Assembly: GCA_038207625.1 (NCBI GenBank)
Contig: JBBQZO010000012.1
Coordinates: 62,001 to 126,000, forward strand
Length of the DNA stretch: 64,000 nucleotides
Direction of reading: 5' to 3'
Source of the DNA: JBBQZO01 sp038207625
GTDB lineage: Bacteria > Pseudomonadota > Gammaproteobacteria > Burkholderiales > Burkholderiaceae_D
Both the position numbers and the translations under genes were made by a program. A model generated the notes under the pieces. The model saw only the letters and a list, made by a program, of their open reading frames with translations, was not told the DNA's origin and searched no databases. This document shows positions 1 to 9,018 of this stretch, piece after piece. The stretch's first letter is position 1, and every line of letters begins with the position of its first letter.

Positions 1-1
1 G

Positions 2-577
2 GCCGCCGTCGGCGCCAGCGTCAGCGGCGTCGAGGCGCTCGCCGCGCCGAACGGCGGCGTCATTGCGGCTACCAGCGTGGTGGCCGGCCAACTGGTCGAT
101 GCGCGCGAACTGCTGTATGAGATCGTCGACCCGGCCGGCCTGCGCATCGAAGCGCTGGCCTACGACGCGCAGCTGGCGGCCAATATCGCCGGCGCGAGCG
201 TCAGTCCGGCAGCGGGCAGCACGCTGGCGCTCGATCTGGTTGGCGCCGGGCGGGTGTTGCGCGAGCAGGCCATTCCGATCCAGTTCCGCCTGCATGGCGA
301 CGCGGGCAAGGTGGCGCTGCTGTCGCTGGGCCAGCCGCTCAAGGTGCTGGTGCAAACGCGCGCACGCCTTACCGGGGTGGCGTTGCCAGCCGGCGCGCTG
401 GTCAAGAACGCCGCCAACGAGGACATCGTGTGGGTGCACAGCGATGCGCAGCGCTTTGTCGCGCGCACGGTGCGCAGCGCAGCGCTCGATGGCGCCAACG
501 TCGTCGTCACCGACGGCATCGCCCCCGGCGAGCGCGTGGTGGTGCAGGGCGCGTCACTGTTAAACCAGGTGAGGTAG
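2..577 (+). CDS. RND efflux periplasmic adaptor (membrane fusion protein), C-terminal part
   Basis: The frame is open from the left edge, so the true start lies outside the window. What remains is the beta-barrel and membrane-proximal part of an HlyD/CusB-type adaptor, which joins an inner-membrane RND pump to an outer-membrane channel. Typical features are the 'VVAGQLVDARELLYEIVDP' barrel strand near the start and a C-terminal 'VTDGIAPGERVVVQGASLL' segment. Three bases separate its stop from the permease start, so the two are one operon. The substrate cannot be read from this fragment; metal export is inferred from the permease next door. Confidence 0.85.
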   Translation, partial: AAVGASVSGVEALAAPNGGVIAATSVVAGQLVDARELLYEIVDPAGLRIEALAYDAQLAANIAGASVSPAAGSTLALDLVGAGRVLREQAIPIQFRLHGDAGKVALLSLGQPLKVLVQTRARLTGVALPAGALVKNAANEDIVWVHSDAQRFVARTVRSAALDGANVVVTDGIAPGERVVVQGASLLNQVR

Positions 578-580
578 ACG

Positions 581-3500
581 ATGTTTACTTTTCTTGTCAA
601 TGGCAGCTTGCGCAATCGCCTGCTGGTGCTGGCCGGCGCGGCGCTGATGATGGTGCTCGGTGCGCTGGCCCTGACGACGTTGCCGGTCGATGTATTTCCC
701 GACCTGAATCGTCCCACCGTGACGGTGATCACCGAGGCGGGCGGCATGGCGCCCGAGGAGGTCGAACAGTTGGTCACCGTGCCGCTCGAGACAAGCATGA
801 ATGGCATGCCCGGTGTGACCAGTGTGCGCTCGGTGTCGAGCGTGGGCCTGTCGTTCCTGTACGTGTCGTTCGACTGGAACGTGGACATCTACCGCGCGCG
901 CCAGATGGTGAGCGAGCGCCTGACGCTGGTGCGCGAGCAGTTGCCACCCGGTGCCACGGCCACGATGGGGCCGGTCACCTCGATCATGGGCGAAGTGATG
1001 CTGCTGGCGCTGCCGGTCGACGCGCGCCGCACGACGCCGATGGCAGTGCGCGAATACGCCGACTGGGTGATGCGCCCGCGCCTGCTCGGCCTGCCCGGCA
1101 TCGCCCAGGTGATACCGATCGGCGGCGAAGTGCGCCAGTTCCAGGTCCAGCCGGACACCGCGCGCATGGGCGAGCTGGGCGTCACGCTGGACCAGCTTGA
1201 CACGGCATTGCGCAATTTTTCGGGCAATACCAGCGGCGGGTTCATGGAATTGAACGGGCGCGAATACCTGATCCGCAATCTGGGCCGCACCTCGCGCCTG
1301 GACGACCTGCAAGGCCTGGCGGTGGGCTTCAAGAACGGCCAGCCAATTTTACTCAAGCAGGTGGCTGCGGTGCGCTTTGCCGCCGCGATCCGGCGCGGCG
1401 ACGCCGGCTACAACGGTGCGCCGGCCGTCATCCTCAGCATCCAGAAGCAGCCCAACGCCGACACCGTGCAGCTCACGCGTGCGATCGAAGGCGCGCTGGC
1501 CGAGCTGCAAAAGTCGCTCCCGGCGGGCATCGAGAAACCGCAGATCACAATGCGCCAGGCCAGCTTCATCGAAGCGTCGATCGGCACGCTGCAAGGCAAA
1601 CTGATGACAGCGGCGGCGGTGGTGGCGCTGATCCTGTACCTGTTCCTGGCCAGCTGGCGCACCACGCTCATTTCGCTGACGGCGATTCCGGTGTCGCTGT
1701 TGTGCGCGGTCCTGGTGTTCAGGTATTTCGGCATGTCGATCAACACGATGACGCTGGGCGGCCTGACGATCGCGATCGGCGAACTGGTCGACGACGCCGT
1801 GGTCGGGGTTGAAAACGTGCTGCGCCGGCTGCGCCTGGAGCGGGCCAAGTCCACGCCGGCGCATGCGCTGCTGCTGATCGCGCGCGCCACGCTGGAAGTG
1901 CGCTCGGCGATCCTGTACGCGACCATCATCGTGGTGCTGGTGCTGGTGCCGCTGTTTTTCCTGCCCGGCATGGAAGGGCGCCTGATGCAGCCGCTGGCGA
2001 TCGGTTACATCGTGTCTCTGCTGGCGAGCATGCTCGTGTCGGTGACGCTCACGCCCGTGATGGCCTACTACCTGCTGCCGCACATGCCCCAGCTGGAACA
2101 CGGCGAGCCGCGCTTGCTGGCGCGCCTGAAGGCAAGCTACGGGCGCAGCCTGCAGTGGGCGCTGGCCCATCCGAAGGCGCTGCTGGCGGGCGGCGCCGTG
2201 CCGGTGCTGTGCGCGCTGGTGTCGCTGCCATTTTTTCCGCGCACGTTTCTGCCACCATTCAACGAAGGTTCGGCCGTGATCGGGGTGCGTCTCAATCCTG
2301 GCACCACCTTGTCCGAGTCGGTCGCGCTGGCGCGCCAGGCCGAGACGCTGCTGCGCACGATCCCCGAAGTGGAGCAGGTGGGGCGCCGCTCGGGCCGGGC
2401 CGAACTGGACGAACATGCCGAAGGCGTGCACGTGAGCGAACTCGATATCAAGCTCAAGCGTTCGGGCAGGTCCACCGGCGCGATCTACGCCGATCTGCGC
2501 AAGGTGCTGGCCAGCCTGCCCATGTCGATCAGCGTCGGGCAGCCCATTTCGCACCGCATCGACCATATCCTGTCGGGCGTGCGGGCCCAGATCGCCATCA
2601 AGATCTTCGGCGACGATCTGGACGTGCTGCGCGCGCAGGCGGGCGCGCTGCAGCGCGCGCTGGCGCCGATCGACGGCCTGGCCGACCTGGAAATCGAGAA
2701 GCAGGTGCTGACCCCGCAGGTCAAGATCCGCGTCGACTACCAGCGCGCCGCGCGGGTCGGGCTGGCGCCGGCGGCGCTGTTGGCCGAATTGCAGACGCTG
2801 ACCGACGGCGCGCGCCTGAGCCAGATTGTCGAAGGCAACCGGCGCTTCGACCTGGTGCTGCGCCTGCCCGACGAGGCGCGCTCGCTCGACGGCTTGCAGC
2901 GCATCATGCTCGACACGCCGGCCGGGCGGGTACCGCTGTCGACGCTGGCCACGATCGAGGACACCGATGGCCCGAATCAGATCAGCCGTGACGACGGCAA
3001 GCGGCGCATTGTGCTGTCGGCCAGCGCGCAGGGACGAGCGCTGTCGGACGTCATCGCCGACGTGCGCGCGGCGGTGGCCAAGACGGCGCTGCCGGCCGGC
3101 TATTTCATCACCATGGGCGGGCAGTTCGAGGCGCAGGAGCAGGCCAGCCGCACTATCGGCTTGCTGTCGATCGGCTCGCTGATGTTGATCTTCGTGATCC
3201 TGTACAGCCGCTATCGGGCGGTGCCGCTGGCGCTGATGATCATGTCGAACATCCCGCTGGCGCTGGTGGGCGGCGTGATCGGCCTGTGGCTGTCGGGCCA
3301 GCCGTTGTCGGTGGCGGCGCTGGTCGGCTTCATCACGCTGGCCGGCATCAGCGTGCGCAACGGCATCCTCAAGGTCAGCCACTACATCAACCTGTGCAGC
3401 AGCGAAGGCGAAGTGTTTGGCCTGCCGATGATCGTGCGCGGCTCGATCGAACGCCTGACGCCGGTGCTGATGACGGCGCTGGTGGCGGCCTTCGCGCTGG

Positions 3501-3685
3501 CGCCGCTGCTGTTCGAGGCGGAGATGCCGGGCACCGAGATCCTGCACCCGGTCGCGGTGGTGATTTTCTCCGGACTGATCAGCTCGACCCTGCTGGACGC
3601 CTACCTGACGCCGGCCATGTTCTGGCTGTTTGGCGGCGCACCGCTGCAGCGCCTGCTGGCCGACGGGGATGCCGAACCGTTTTAG
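581..3685 (+). CDS. RND efflux permease, CzcA/CusA-like (HME) family
   Basis: This 1034-residue inner-membrane proton/substrate antiporter has the usual RND length and two-fold repeat: a TM1 block near residues 10-35, a periplasmic porter domain, six helices around 340-540, and a second porter and helix set. The TM4 motif 'GELVDDAVVGVEN' (about 400-412) matches the heavy-metal class signature, with a D-D in place of the usual D-G. A Shine-Dalgarno-like 'AGGTGAGG' precedes the ATG. It is co-transcribed with the adaptor upstream; no outer-membrane factor is in the window. Divalent cation or Cu/Ag export is inferred from family only. Confidence 0.88.
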   Translation: MFTFLVNGSLRNRLLVLAGAALMMVLGALALTTLPVDVFPDLNRPTVTVITEAGGMAPEEVEQLVTVPLETSMNGMPGVTSVRSVSSVGLSFLYVSFDWNVDIYRARQMVSERLTLVREQLPPGATATMGPVTSIMGEVMLLALPVDARRTTPMAVREYADWVMRPRLLGLPGIAQVIPIGGEVRQFQVQPDTARMGELGVTLDQLDTALRNFSGNTSGGFMELNGREYLIRNLGRTSRLDDLQGLAVGFKNGQPILLKQVAAVRFAAAIRRGDAGYNGAPAVILSIQKQPNADTVQLTRAIEGALAELQKSLPAGIEKPQITMRQASFIEASIGTLQGKLMTAAAVVALILYLFLASWRTTLISLTAIPVSLLCAVLVFRYFGMSINTMTLGGLTIAIGELVDDAVVGVENVLRRLRLERAKSTPAHALLLIARATLEVRSAILYATIIVVLVLVPLFFLPGMEGRLMQPLAIGYIVSLLASMLVSVTLTPVMAYYLLPHMPQLEHGEPRLLARLKASYGRSLQWALAHPKALLAGGAVPVLCALVSLPFFPRTFLPPFNEGSAVIGVRLNPGTTLSESVALARQAETLLRTIPEVEQVGRRSGRAELDEHAEGVHVSELDIKLKRSGRSTGAIYADLRKVLASLPMSISVGQPISHRIDHILSGVRAQIAIKIFGDDLDVLRAQAGALQRALAPIDGLADLEIEKQVLTPQVKIRVDYQRAARVGLAPAALLAELQTLTDGARLSQIVEGNRRFDLVLRLPDEARSLDGLQRIMLDTPAGRVPLSTLATIEDTDGPNQISRDDGKRRIVLSASAQGRALSDVIADVRAAVAKTALPAGYFITMGGQFEAQEQASRTIGLLSIGSLMLIFVILYSRYRAVPLALMIMSNIPLALVGGVIGLWLSGQPLSVAALVGFITLAGISVRNGILKVSHYINLCSSEGEVFGLPMIVRGSIERLTPVLMTALVAAFALAPLLFEAEMPGTEILHPVAVVIFSGLISSTLLDAYLTPAMFWLFGGAPLQRLLADGDAEPF

Positions 3686-3764
3686 AATACGCGCAATGAT
3701 GCCGCGCGCCGCAGCTGGTGCGCGGCGATCGACCAACACTTTTTTGCTAACATCGAGGCTCAAC

Positions 3765-4136
3765 ATGACACGCACACTGACTTTCTTGATCGCCGGCCTG
3801 GCGTTTTCCGCGCTGGCGTTCGCCCATGGCGTCGAGGCGCCCAAGCACGGGGGCGTGATGGCGCAGGTCGACGACATCAACTACGAGCTGGTGGCCAAGG
3901 CCGACAGCATCGCCATCTACGTCAGCGAACACGGCAAGAACGTCGCCACGACGGGTGCGACGGCCAAGGTGACACTGCTCAGCGGCGGTGCAAAGAGCGC
4001 CGTCGAGCTTGCGCCCGCTGGCGACAACAAACTCGCAGCGACGGGGGTGTTCACCGTGGCGGTGGGCACCAAGGTTGTCTCGCAAGTGACGCTGGCTGGC
4101 AAGCCGAGCGTCACCGCGCGCTTCGAGCTCAAATGA
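3765..4136 (+). CDS. small exported protein downstream of the RND pump
   Basis: This 123-residue protein has a clear signal peptide (MTRTLTFLIAGLAFSALAFA, cleavage likely before HG). The mature part starts with His-rich 'HGVEAPKHGG' and is otherwise a beta-rich sequence without Cys. The ATG at 3765 was chosen because it opens the signal peptide; the frame is also open upstream. It lies 79 bases after the permease on the same strand, so a periplasmic role in metal handling is plausible, but no named family is recognised. Confidence 0.7.
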   Translation: MTRTLTFLIAGLAFSALAFAHGVEAPKHGGVMAQVDDINYELVAKADSIAIYVSEHGKNVATTGATAKVTLLSGGAKSAVELAPAGDNKLAATGVFTVAVGTKVVSQVTLAGKPSVTARFELK

Positions 4137-4181
4137 AGCGCGCCCTGAATCTGGCGCGCGCCGCATCCGGAGTACAACACG

Positions 4182-4784
4182 ATGAGTGACTTGGACGCCT
4201 GGAACCAGGCGCTATTCCTGCGTATCAACGGCGCGCCCGCAACGCCGGCGTGGCTGATTCACAGCGCGACCGGTATCGCAGAAGATCTGATATACCTGAT
4301 CCCCGTGCTGTTGCTGGGGTTCTGGCTGTGGGGCGACACGGCGCGGCGCGGTGTGGCGCTCAAAGCCTGCCTGGTGACGTTTGGCGCGCTCGCGCTGGCG
4401 CAGGCGATCGGCGCGATCTGGCCGCACCCGCGTCCCTTCATGCTCGCGCTGGGGCAGCTGTGGATGCCGCACGCGCCCGACCCGTCCTTCCCCAGCGATC
4501 ACATGACGGTGTTTGCCGGCGTCGCCCTGACGCTGCTGTTGGACGGCGCGCTGTGGTTCGGCGCAGCGGTCTTGTTGCTGGGCGTCGGTGTGGGCTGGAC
4601 GCGGGTCTTTCTGGGCGTGCACTTCCCGTTCGACATGCTGGGCGGGCTTGGTGTGGCGGCGCTGGCGTACGCACTGGTGACGCCCGTATGGCGCGCGATG
4701 GCGCTGCCGGTAACGGCGCTGCTGCTCAAGCCGTATCGTCTGCTGCTGGCCAAACCGATCGCGTTTGGCTGGGTGCGTCCTTAG
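4182..4784 (+). CDS. PAP2-family membrane phosphatase
   Basis: A 200-residue integral membrane protein with the three PAP2 phosphatase motifs in order: 'PHPRPF', 'PSFPSDH' (Gly of PSGH replaced by Asp) and 'TRVFLGVHFPFD'. Enzymes of this size in bacteria dephosphorylate undecaprenyl diphosphate (BcrC type) or other lipid phosphates at the outer face of the inner membrane. It follows the small exported protein by 45 bases. A second, unrelated PAP2 gene lies at 27489-28139. Substrate cannot be assigned from sequence. Confidence 0.85.
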   Translation: MSDLDAWNQALFLRINGAPATPAWLIHSATGIAEDLIYLIPVLLLGFWLWGDTARRGVALKACLVTFGALALAQAIGAIWPHPRPFMLALGQLWMPHAPDPSFPSDHMTVFAGVALTLLLDGALWFGAAVLLLGVGVGWTRVFLGVHFPFDMLGGLGVAALAYALVTPVWRAMALPVTALLLKPYRLLLAKPIAFGWVRP

Positions 4785-4829
4785 ACTGGCGATGCTGGCG
4801 AATGTTTAAGTAGCGATTGCAACATATCT

Positions 4830-4845
4830 TGTCGTTGACGCGACA
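4830..4845. promoter_or_regulatory. inverted repeat ahead of chrB, candidate operator
   Basis: TGTCG-N6-CGACA is a perfect 5-bp dyad just 18 bases before the chosen chrB start. ChrB homologues are known to act as chromate-responsive regulators of their own operon, so autoregulation at this dyad is a reasonable inference. No binding data support it. Confidence 0.4.
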
Positions 4846-4863
4846 TTGCTCTATCATGGGGTG

Positions 4864-5841
4864 ATGGAAGCTGTGAATGAAACGACATGGTTGCTGCTCG
4901 TCGTCAGCCTGCCGACCGACAGCGCAACGGCGCGCATGCGCATCTGGCGCGCGCTAAAGGCGCTGGGCTGCGGCGCCATGCGCGATGGCGCCTACCTATT
5001 GCCCGATCGCGCGCCATTGCAGCAGCAACTGCGCGAGCTGGCCGATGAGACCGTCCGCGAAGGCGGCAGCGCATGGTTGCTGTCGGTGCAGGCCCAATCG
5101 GCCGACGAGTGTGCCGCCTACCGCGGCCTGTTCGAGCGCGCCACCGACTACGCGCATTGGCTGGCGAGGCTGGTGAGCGCACGCGCGACGCTGTCCGGGC
5201 TGGTGCCGGCCGACCTGAACCGCCTGGTGCGCAAGCTGCGGCGCGAGTTTGATGCCATCGCGGCGATCGACTACTTTCCGACCGAGGCGCAGAGCCGGGC
5301 CGAGGCGGCGTGGCGCGACTTCATGCACGTGGCCGACACCATCGTCTCGCCCGGCGAACCGCAAGCGGTCGAGGCGCCGGTGCAACAGCGCGCCGTGGCC
5401 GACTATCAGGGCCGCGTATGGGCCACCCGACGCCTTCTGTGGGTCGATCGGGTCGCCAGCGCCTGGCTGATTAAACGCTTCATCGACCGCAGCGCGCGCT
5501 TTGTGTGGCTGGCCACGCCGGCCGACTGCCCGCCGGACGCGCTCGGCTTCGACTTCGACGGCGCCGCATTCACCCACATCGGCGCGCGCGTCAGCTTCGA
5601 GGTGCTGCTGTCCAGCTTCGGCCTCGAGCACGACCATGCGCTGATGCGTCTGGGCGCGCTGGTGCATGCGCTCGATGTCGGCGGCTCCTACGTGCCCGAG
5701 GCGAGCGGTGTCGAAGCGATGCTCGCCGGGTTGCGCCAGCAAGTGCCGGACGACGATCAGCTGCTGGCCGACATGGGCATCGTGCTCGATGCACTGCACG
5801 CGCATTTTTCCAATCAGCCATCGACGGCAAGCAAGACCTAA
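4864..5841 (+). CDS. chrB: chromate resistance/sensing protein ChrB
   Basis: About 325 residues. The N-terminal half matches the ChrB N-terminal domain (ETTWLLLVVSLPTDSATARMRIWRALK region). The C-terminal half (about residue 180 on) is the 'chromate resistance exported protein' domain, with 'RVASAWLIKRFIDRSARFVWL' and 'HALMRLGALVHALDVGG'-type motifs. ChrB is required for high chromate resistance and for chromate-dependent expression of chrBA operons. The frame could start at TTG 4846 or GTG 4861; ATG 4864 is preferred. chrA follows after 10 bases, so the two form an operon. Confidence 0.88.
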   Translation: MEAVNETTWLLLVVSLPTDSATARMRIWRALKALGCGAMRDGAYLLPDRAPLQQQLRELADETVREGGSAWLLSVQAQSADECAAYRGLFERATDYAHWLARLVSARATLSGLVPADLNRLVRKLRREFDAIAAIDYFPTEAQSRAEAAWRDFMHVADTIVSPGEPQAVEAPVQQRAVADYQGRVWATRRLLWVDRVASAWLIKRFIDRSARFVWLATPADCPPDALGFDFDGAAFTHIGARVSFEVLLSSFGLEHDHALMRLGALVHALDVGGSYVPEASGVEAMLAGLRQQVPDDDQLLADMGIVLDALHAHFSNQPSTASKT

Positions 5842-5851
5842 GGAGCAGACC

Positions 5852-7039
5852 ATGGACGCAATTGACACGGGCGACACGGGCCTGTCGCGGCCCGCCTACA
5901 CCTTGTGGCAGCTGGTGCGCTACATGCTGCGTCTGGGCGCGCTCGGTTTCGGCGGACCGGTGGCGCTGGTCGGTTACATGCAGCGCGATCTGGTCGATGC
6001 GCGCCGCTGGATCAGCGCGGGCGACTACAAGGAAGGGCTGGCGCTGGCCCAGCTGGCGCCCGGTCCGCTGGCCGCGCAACTGGCCATTTACATGGGCTAC
6101 GTCCACTATCGGATCGCCGGCGCGACGCTGGCCGGACTGGCGTTCGTGTTGCCCTCGTTCCTGATGGTGGTGGCGCTGGGCTGGGCGTATGTCCACTTCG
6201 GCGGCCTGGCCTGGATGCAGGCGGTGTTCTACGGCGTCGGCGCGGCAGTGATCGGCATCATCGCCATGAGCGCCAAGAAGCTCACCGCGAAGAGCATCGG
6301 CAAGGACAAGCTGTTGTGGGCGATTTATCTGCTGCTGGCGGTGGTGACGGTGGCGACCGAATCGGAAATCGCCTGGCTGTTCATCGCCGCCGGCGTGCTG
6401 GTCTGGCTGCTGCGGGCGCCGCCCGCGTGGCCGGGCAAGGGCAATCTGGCGGGACTGGGCCTGGCCCACATGCCGGCGCTGCCGGGCGTGGCCGGTGCGC
6501 TGGACGGCTCGCTGCTGGCGCAAATCGCACTGTATTTCGGCGAAGCGGGCGCCTTCGTGTTTGGCTCGGGCCTGGCGATCGTGCCCTTTCTGTACGGCGG
6601 GGTGGTCACGCATTTTCACTGGCTCAACGACAAGCAGTTCGTCGATGCGGTGGCGGTGGCGATGATCACGCCCGGTCCGGTCGTCATCACGGTCGGCTTT
6701 ATCGGCTACCTGATCGCCGGCCTGCCAGGCGCCTGCGTGGCGGCGCTGGCCACCTTCGTGCCGTGCTATTTGTTTACCGTGATCCCGGCGCCGTATTTCA
6801 AAAAATACGGCAAGCTGCCTGGCGTGCTGGCGTTCGTCGATGGCATCACGGCGGCGGCGATCGGCGCCATCACCGGTTCGGTGATCGTCATCGCCAAGCG
6901 CTCGATCATCGACCTGCCGACGCTGACCATCGCGATCGGCGCCGCGCTGTTGTTGTGGCGTTTCAAAAAGCTGCAGGAGCCGGTCGTGGTGGCCGCCGCG
7001 GCCGCACTGGGACTGCTGATTCATCCCTTGCTGCACTGA
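5852..7039 (+). CDS. chrA: chromate efflux transporter ChrA
   Basis: A 395-residue inner-membrane protein of the long-chain CHR family with two homologous halves. The N-half carries 'LRLGALGFGGPVALVGYMQRD' and 'LAQLAPGPLAAQLAIYMG'; the C-half carries 'FVFGSGLAIVPFLYGG' and 'AVAMITPGPVVITVGFIGY'. It expels chromate from the cytoplasm. ATG 5852 was chosen because AAGGAG precedes it and it sits just after the chrB stop. The frame is open further upstream inside chrB, but that part is shadow. Confidence 0.92.
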   Translation: MDAIDTGDTGLSRPAYTLWQLVRYMLRLGALGFGGPVALVGYMQRDLVDARRWISAGDYKEGLALAQLAPGPLAAQLAIYMGYVHYRIAGATLAGLAFVLPSFLMVVALGWAYVHFGGLAWMQAVFYGVGAAVIGIIAMSAKKLTAKSIGKDKLLWAIYLLLAVVTVATESEIAWLFIAAGVLVWLLRAPPAWPGKGNLAGLGLAHMPALPGVAGALDGSLLAQIALYFGEAGAFVFGSGLAIVPFLYGGVVTHFHWLNDKQFVDAVAVAMITPGPVVITVGFIGYLIAGLPGACVAALATFVPCYLFTVIPAPYFKKYGKLPGVLAFVDGITAAAIGAITGSVIVIAKRSIIDLPTLTIAIGAALLLWRFKKLQEPVVVAAAAALGLLIHPLLH

Positions 7040-7113
7040 CGCGCGCAAGGAGTTTGGCAAGCGGGGCAGGGCGGCCCCATCGCAGACATCGGCCCGCACC
7101 GAAGCAGCGCAGC

Positions 7114-7566
7114 ATGCAATGGATCACCCGTGAACGTGCGAAAATCGACCGGATCGCCTGCCCGTGACTGATCGCGCTTCACCGATGCGCAGGCGCAGTT
7201 TTTGTATGTGCCAAGCGGCGAGGTGCTGCGCGTGGCGCGGGAAACGGGCGCCGTACCGTACGACCTCCCCGGCGTTGAACTGAGCCATGTGGGCCAGTTG
7301 TGCAGCTTCGACGCCTTCCTGAAAAATATGCACTGACCGATCCCGCCTTGCAGCAACTGGCGCTGATCGTGCGCGGCGCCGACACCGCCCGGCTGGACTT
7401 GACGCCTCAGTCGGTCGGCCTGTACGCGCTCTCGCTGGGCCTGTCGAAAACCCATGCCGACGACCATGCGATGCTCAAGGTTGGCATGCTGATGTACGAG
7501 GCGCTGTTCGCCTGGTGTCAGCAGTGTCAGGGCGAAACGCATCGCTGGCCGCCGGCGATGAACTAA
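7114..7566 (+). pseudogene. decayed chromate-resistance (ChrB C-terminal-like) gene
   Basis: A second gene of the ChrB C-terminal family follows chrA but is broken. Frame 1 begins 'MQWITRERAKIDRIACP' and hits TGA at 7165, where family members have Trp. Near 7176 the frame shifts to 'FTDAQAQFLYVPSGEVL', continuing through 'LPGVELSHVGQLCSFDAF'. It shifts again near 7317 to 'EKYALTDPALQQLALIVRGAD' and ends 'GETHRWPPAMN'. All pieces together give a full-length family member of about 150 residues. One nonsense change and two frameshifts make it non-functional unless the assembly is wrong. Confidence 0.8.
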
Positions 7567-7585
7567 GCGCCGGCGCCGTCGAAGC

Positions 7586-7620
7586 GCACTGCGCCGATGC
7601 GCGTCGCAGGGGCGCAGTGC
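7586..7620. terminator. inverted repeat between converging genes
   Basis: GCACTGCGCC and GGCGCAGTGC form a perfect 10-bp stem with a 15-base loop, placed exactly between the end of the chrBA-side remnant and the end of the lactonase gene on the other strand. There is no T-run, so it may act as a weak bidirectional terminator or transcript end stabiliser. Confidence 0.5.
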
Positions 7621-7624
7621 TCGA

Positions 7625-8830
7625 TCAGATGCCGGCCAGGCCTTGCAGGCTCAGTTTGCTGGCCGTGCCGATGACCTGCTCATTGAGCTTGGTGAGTACG
7701 CCGTTGACGTCGATGCTGTAGGCCACCACCTTGTCGTCGCCCAGATAGTCGGCGTACAGGAATTTTCCGTCCGGGCTGACCCACGAGTCGCCCGAGACGC
7801 TGTTCACACCTGGCAGTACGCCCGCTTCCTGGGCCGCTTTTGCGCTGAGCAGATTGAGCGCACCGCTGGCGCCGACGCTGTACGAGGAGATCGTGCCGGC
7901 GCCGTTGCCCACGTAGGCGAACTTGCCGCTTGGCGTGGCGACCAGCCAGCATGGCGCCGCCTCGCCGCTGAACACCGAGCCGATCAGTGTCAGCGCGCCG
8001 GTATTGGCCAGCGTGTAGGACGCCAGCGCCTTGCCGGCGATGTCGCTCGACAGGTACACCGATGCGCTGGCAAACGTGCCGGCGAACGGGGTGTTCACGC
8101 CGGCGCTATTGGTGACGGGTGAGCCCAGTGTGCCTGCCTTGTCCATCGGATAGGACACCACCGCGTTCGAGCCCGTGCCGGCGCTGACGACGACGAAATT
8201 GGCGTCGGGCGACACCACCACCTGGGTCGGCGTCATGCCGGCCGCGCCGGCGGGCAGGCTGTATAAGCCCAGTTGGGCCAGCGACCCGTCGGCCTGCAAG
8301 GCGTAGGCACCCAGCTGGTTGGCGCCGGACTGGAACACGACATACACAAAGCCGTTGCGCACCGCCAGGCTGGTCGGGACGGCGCCCAGCAGATGGCTGG
8401 TTTTCTTGAGCGTCAAATCGCCGCTGGACTGGTCGATGGCGAACACCGACACCGATGCGTCGCCCGCGTTGACGGCCAACAGCATCGTCTTGTCGGCGCT
8501 GATGACGACGCTGTTCTGGCTCACCAGCGAGTTCGGCACGGCACTGGTGGTACCCGGCTTGACGCCGTTCAGGCCGGCGCCACCGGAGGCGGCGCGATTC
8601 TTGACGCTGATGGTGCCGTCGGCGGCGCGCACCATGTGCACGATCATGTTCGCCGTTTCATTGGTCTGTGCATACAGCTGGTTGGCCAGCGGCGCTGGCG
8701 GTGGCGGCGTCACCAGCGCCACCGGTGTGGACGTCGAGCTGCCGCCGCAGGCGCTAAGCGCGAGCGCCAAGGCCGTCAGGCAGAGTGCGGAAAGGGCGGG
8801 GCTGGTGGCGCGCGATGAAATGATGGTCAT
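7625..8830 (-). CDS. lactonase-family beta-propeller lipoprotein
   Basis: A 401-residue protein. The N-terminus is a lipoprotein signal (LALALSACGGSS, Cys followed by a low-complexity linker). The remainder is a seven-bladed propeller of the YbhE/6-phosphogluconolactonase-like family, with repeated blades such as 'NSVVISADKTMLLAVNAGDASVSVF' and 'GKFAYVGNGAGTISSY'. Such exported members are of uncertain function, and true 6-phosphogluconolactonase activity is doubtful for a lipoprotein. The ATG at 8830 has GGAGCAACAC ahead; longer upstream frame lacks a signal. Confidence 0.8.
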   Translation of the reverse strand: MTIISSRATSPALSALCLTALALALSACGGSSTSTPVALVTPPPPAPLANQLYAQTNETANMIVHMVRAADGTISVKNRAASGGAGLNGVKPGTTSAVPNSLVSQNSVVISADKTMLLAVNAGDASVSVFAIDQSSGDLTLKKTSHLLGAVPTSLAVRNGFVYVVFQSGANQLGAYALQADGSLAQLGLYSLPAGAAGMTPTQVVVSPDANFVVVSAGTGSNAVVSYPMDKAGTLGSPVTNSAGVNTPFAGTFASASVYLSSDIAGKALASYTLANTGALTLIGSVFSGEAAPCWLVATPSGKFAYVGNGAGTISSYSVGASGALNLLSAKAAQEAGVLPGVNSVSGDSWVSPDGKFLYADYLGDDKVVAYSIDVNGVLTKLNEQVIGTASKLSLQGLAGI

Positions 8831-9018
8831 GTGTTGCTCCTGAATGTGAAGGGAAGGGGGTGTTTTCTGAATGGTCAAATCCGAAAGTAGAGTTCTGTCG
8901 GAGTCCATCAGCGCTTCCTTACACGGCATTCAAGTTTTCTTTTTTGATGCGCGGCGTGGCGCAGACAGCCGATGGCCCGCACGGCAAAGGGCCGGCATGC
9001 CATCGGTGCGCCAGGCGC

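Noticed and set aside
1349..3880. Very long open frame antisense to the RND permease gene
   Set aside because: GC-rich codons leave antisense frames open; the product is rich in Arg, Gln and His with no family features, while the sense frame is a clear RND permease.
7300..7566. Independent 88-residue gene after chrA
   Set aside because: Its sequence is the C-terminal part of the decayed chromate-resistance gene and its N-terminal residues come from the wrong frame.
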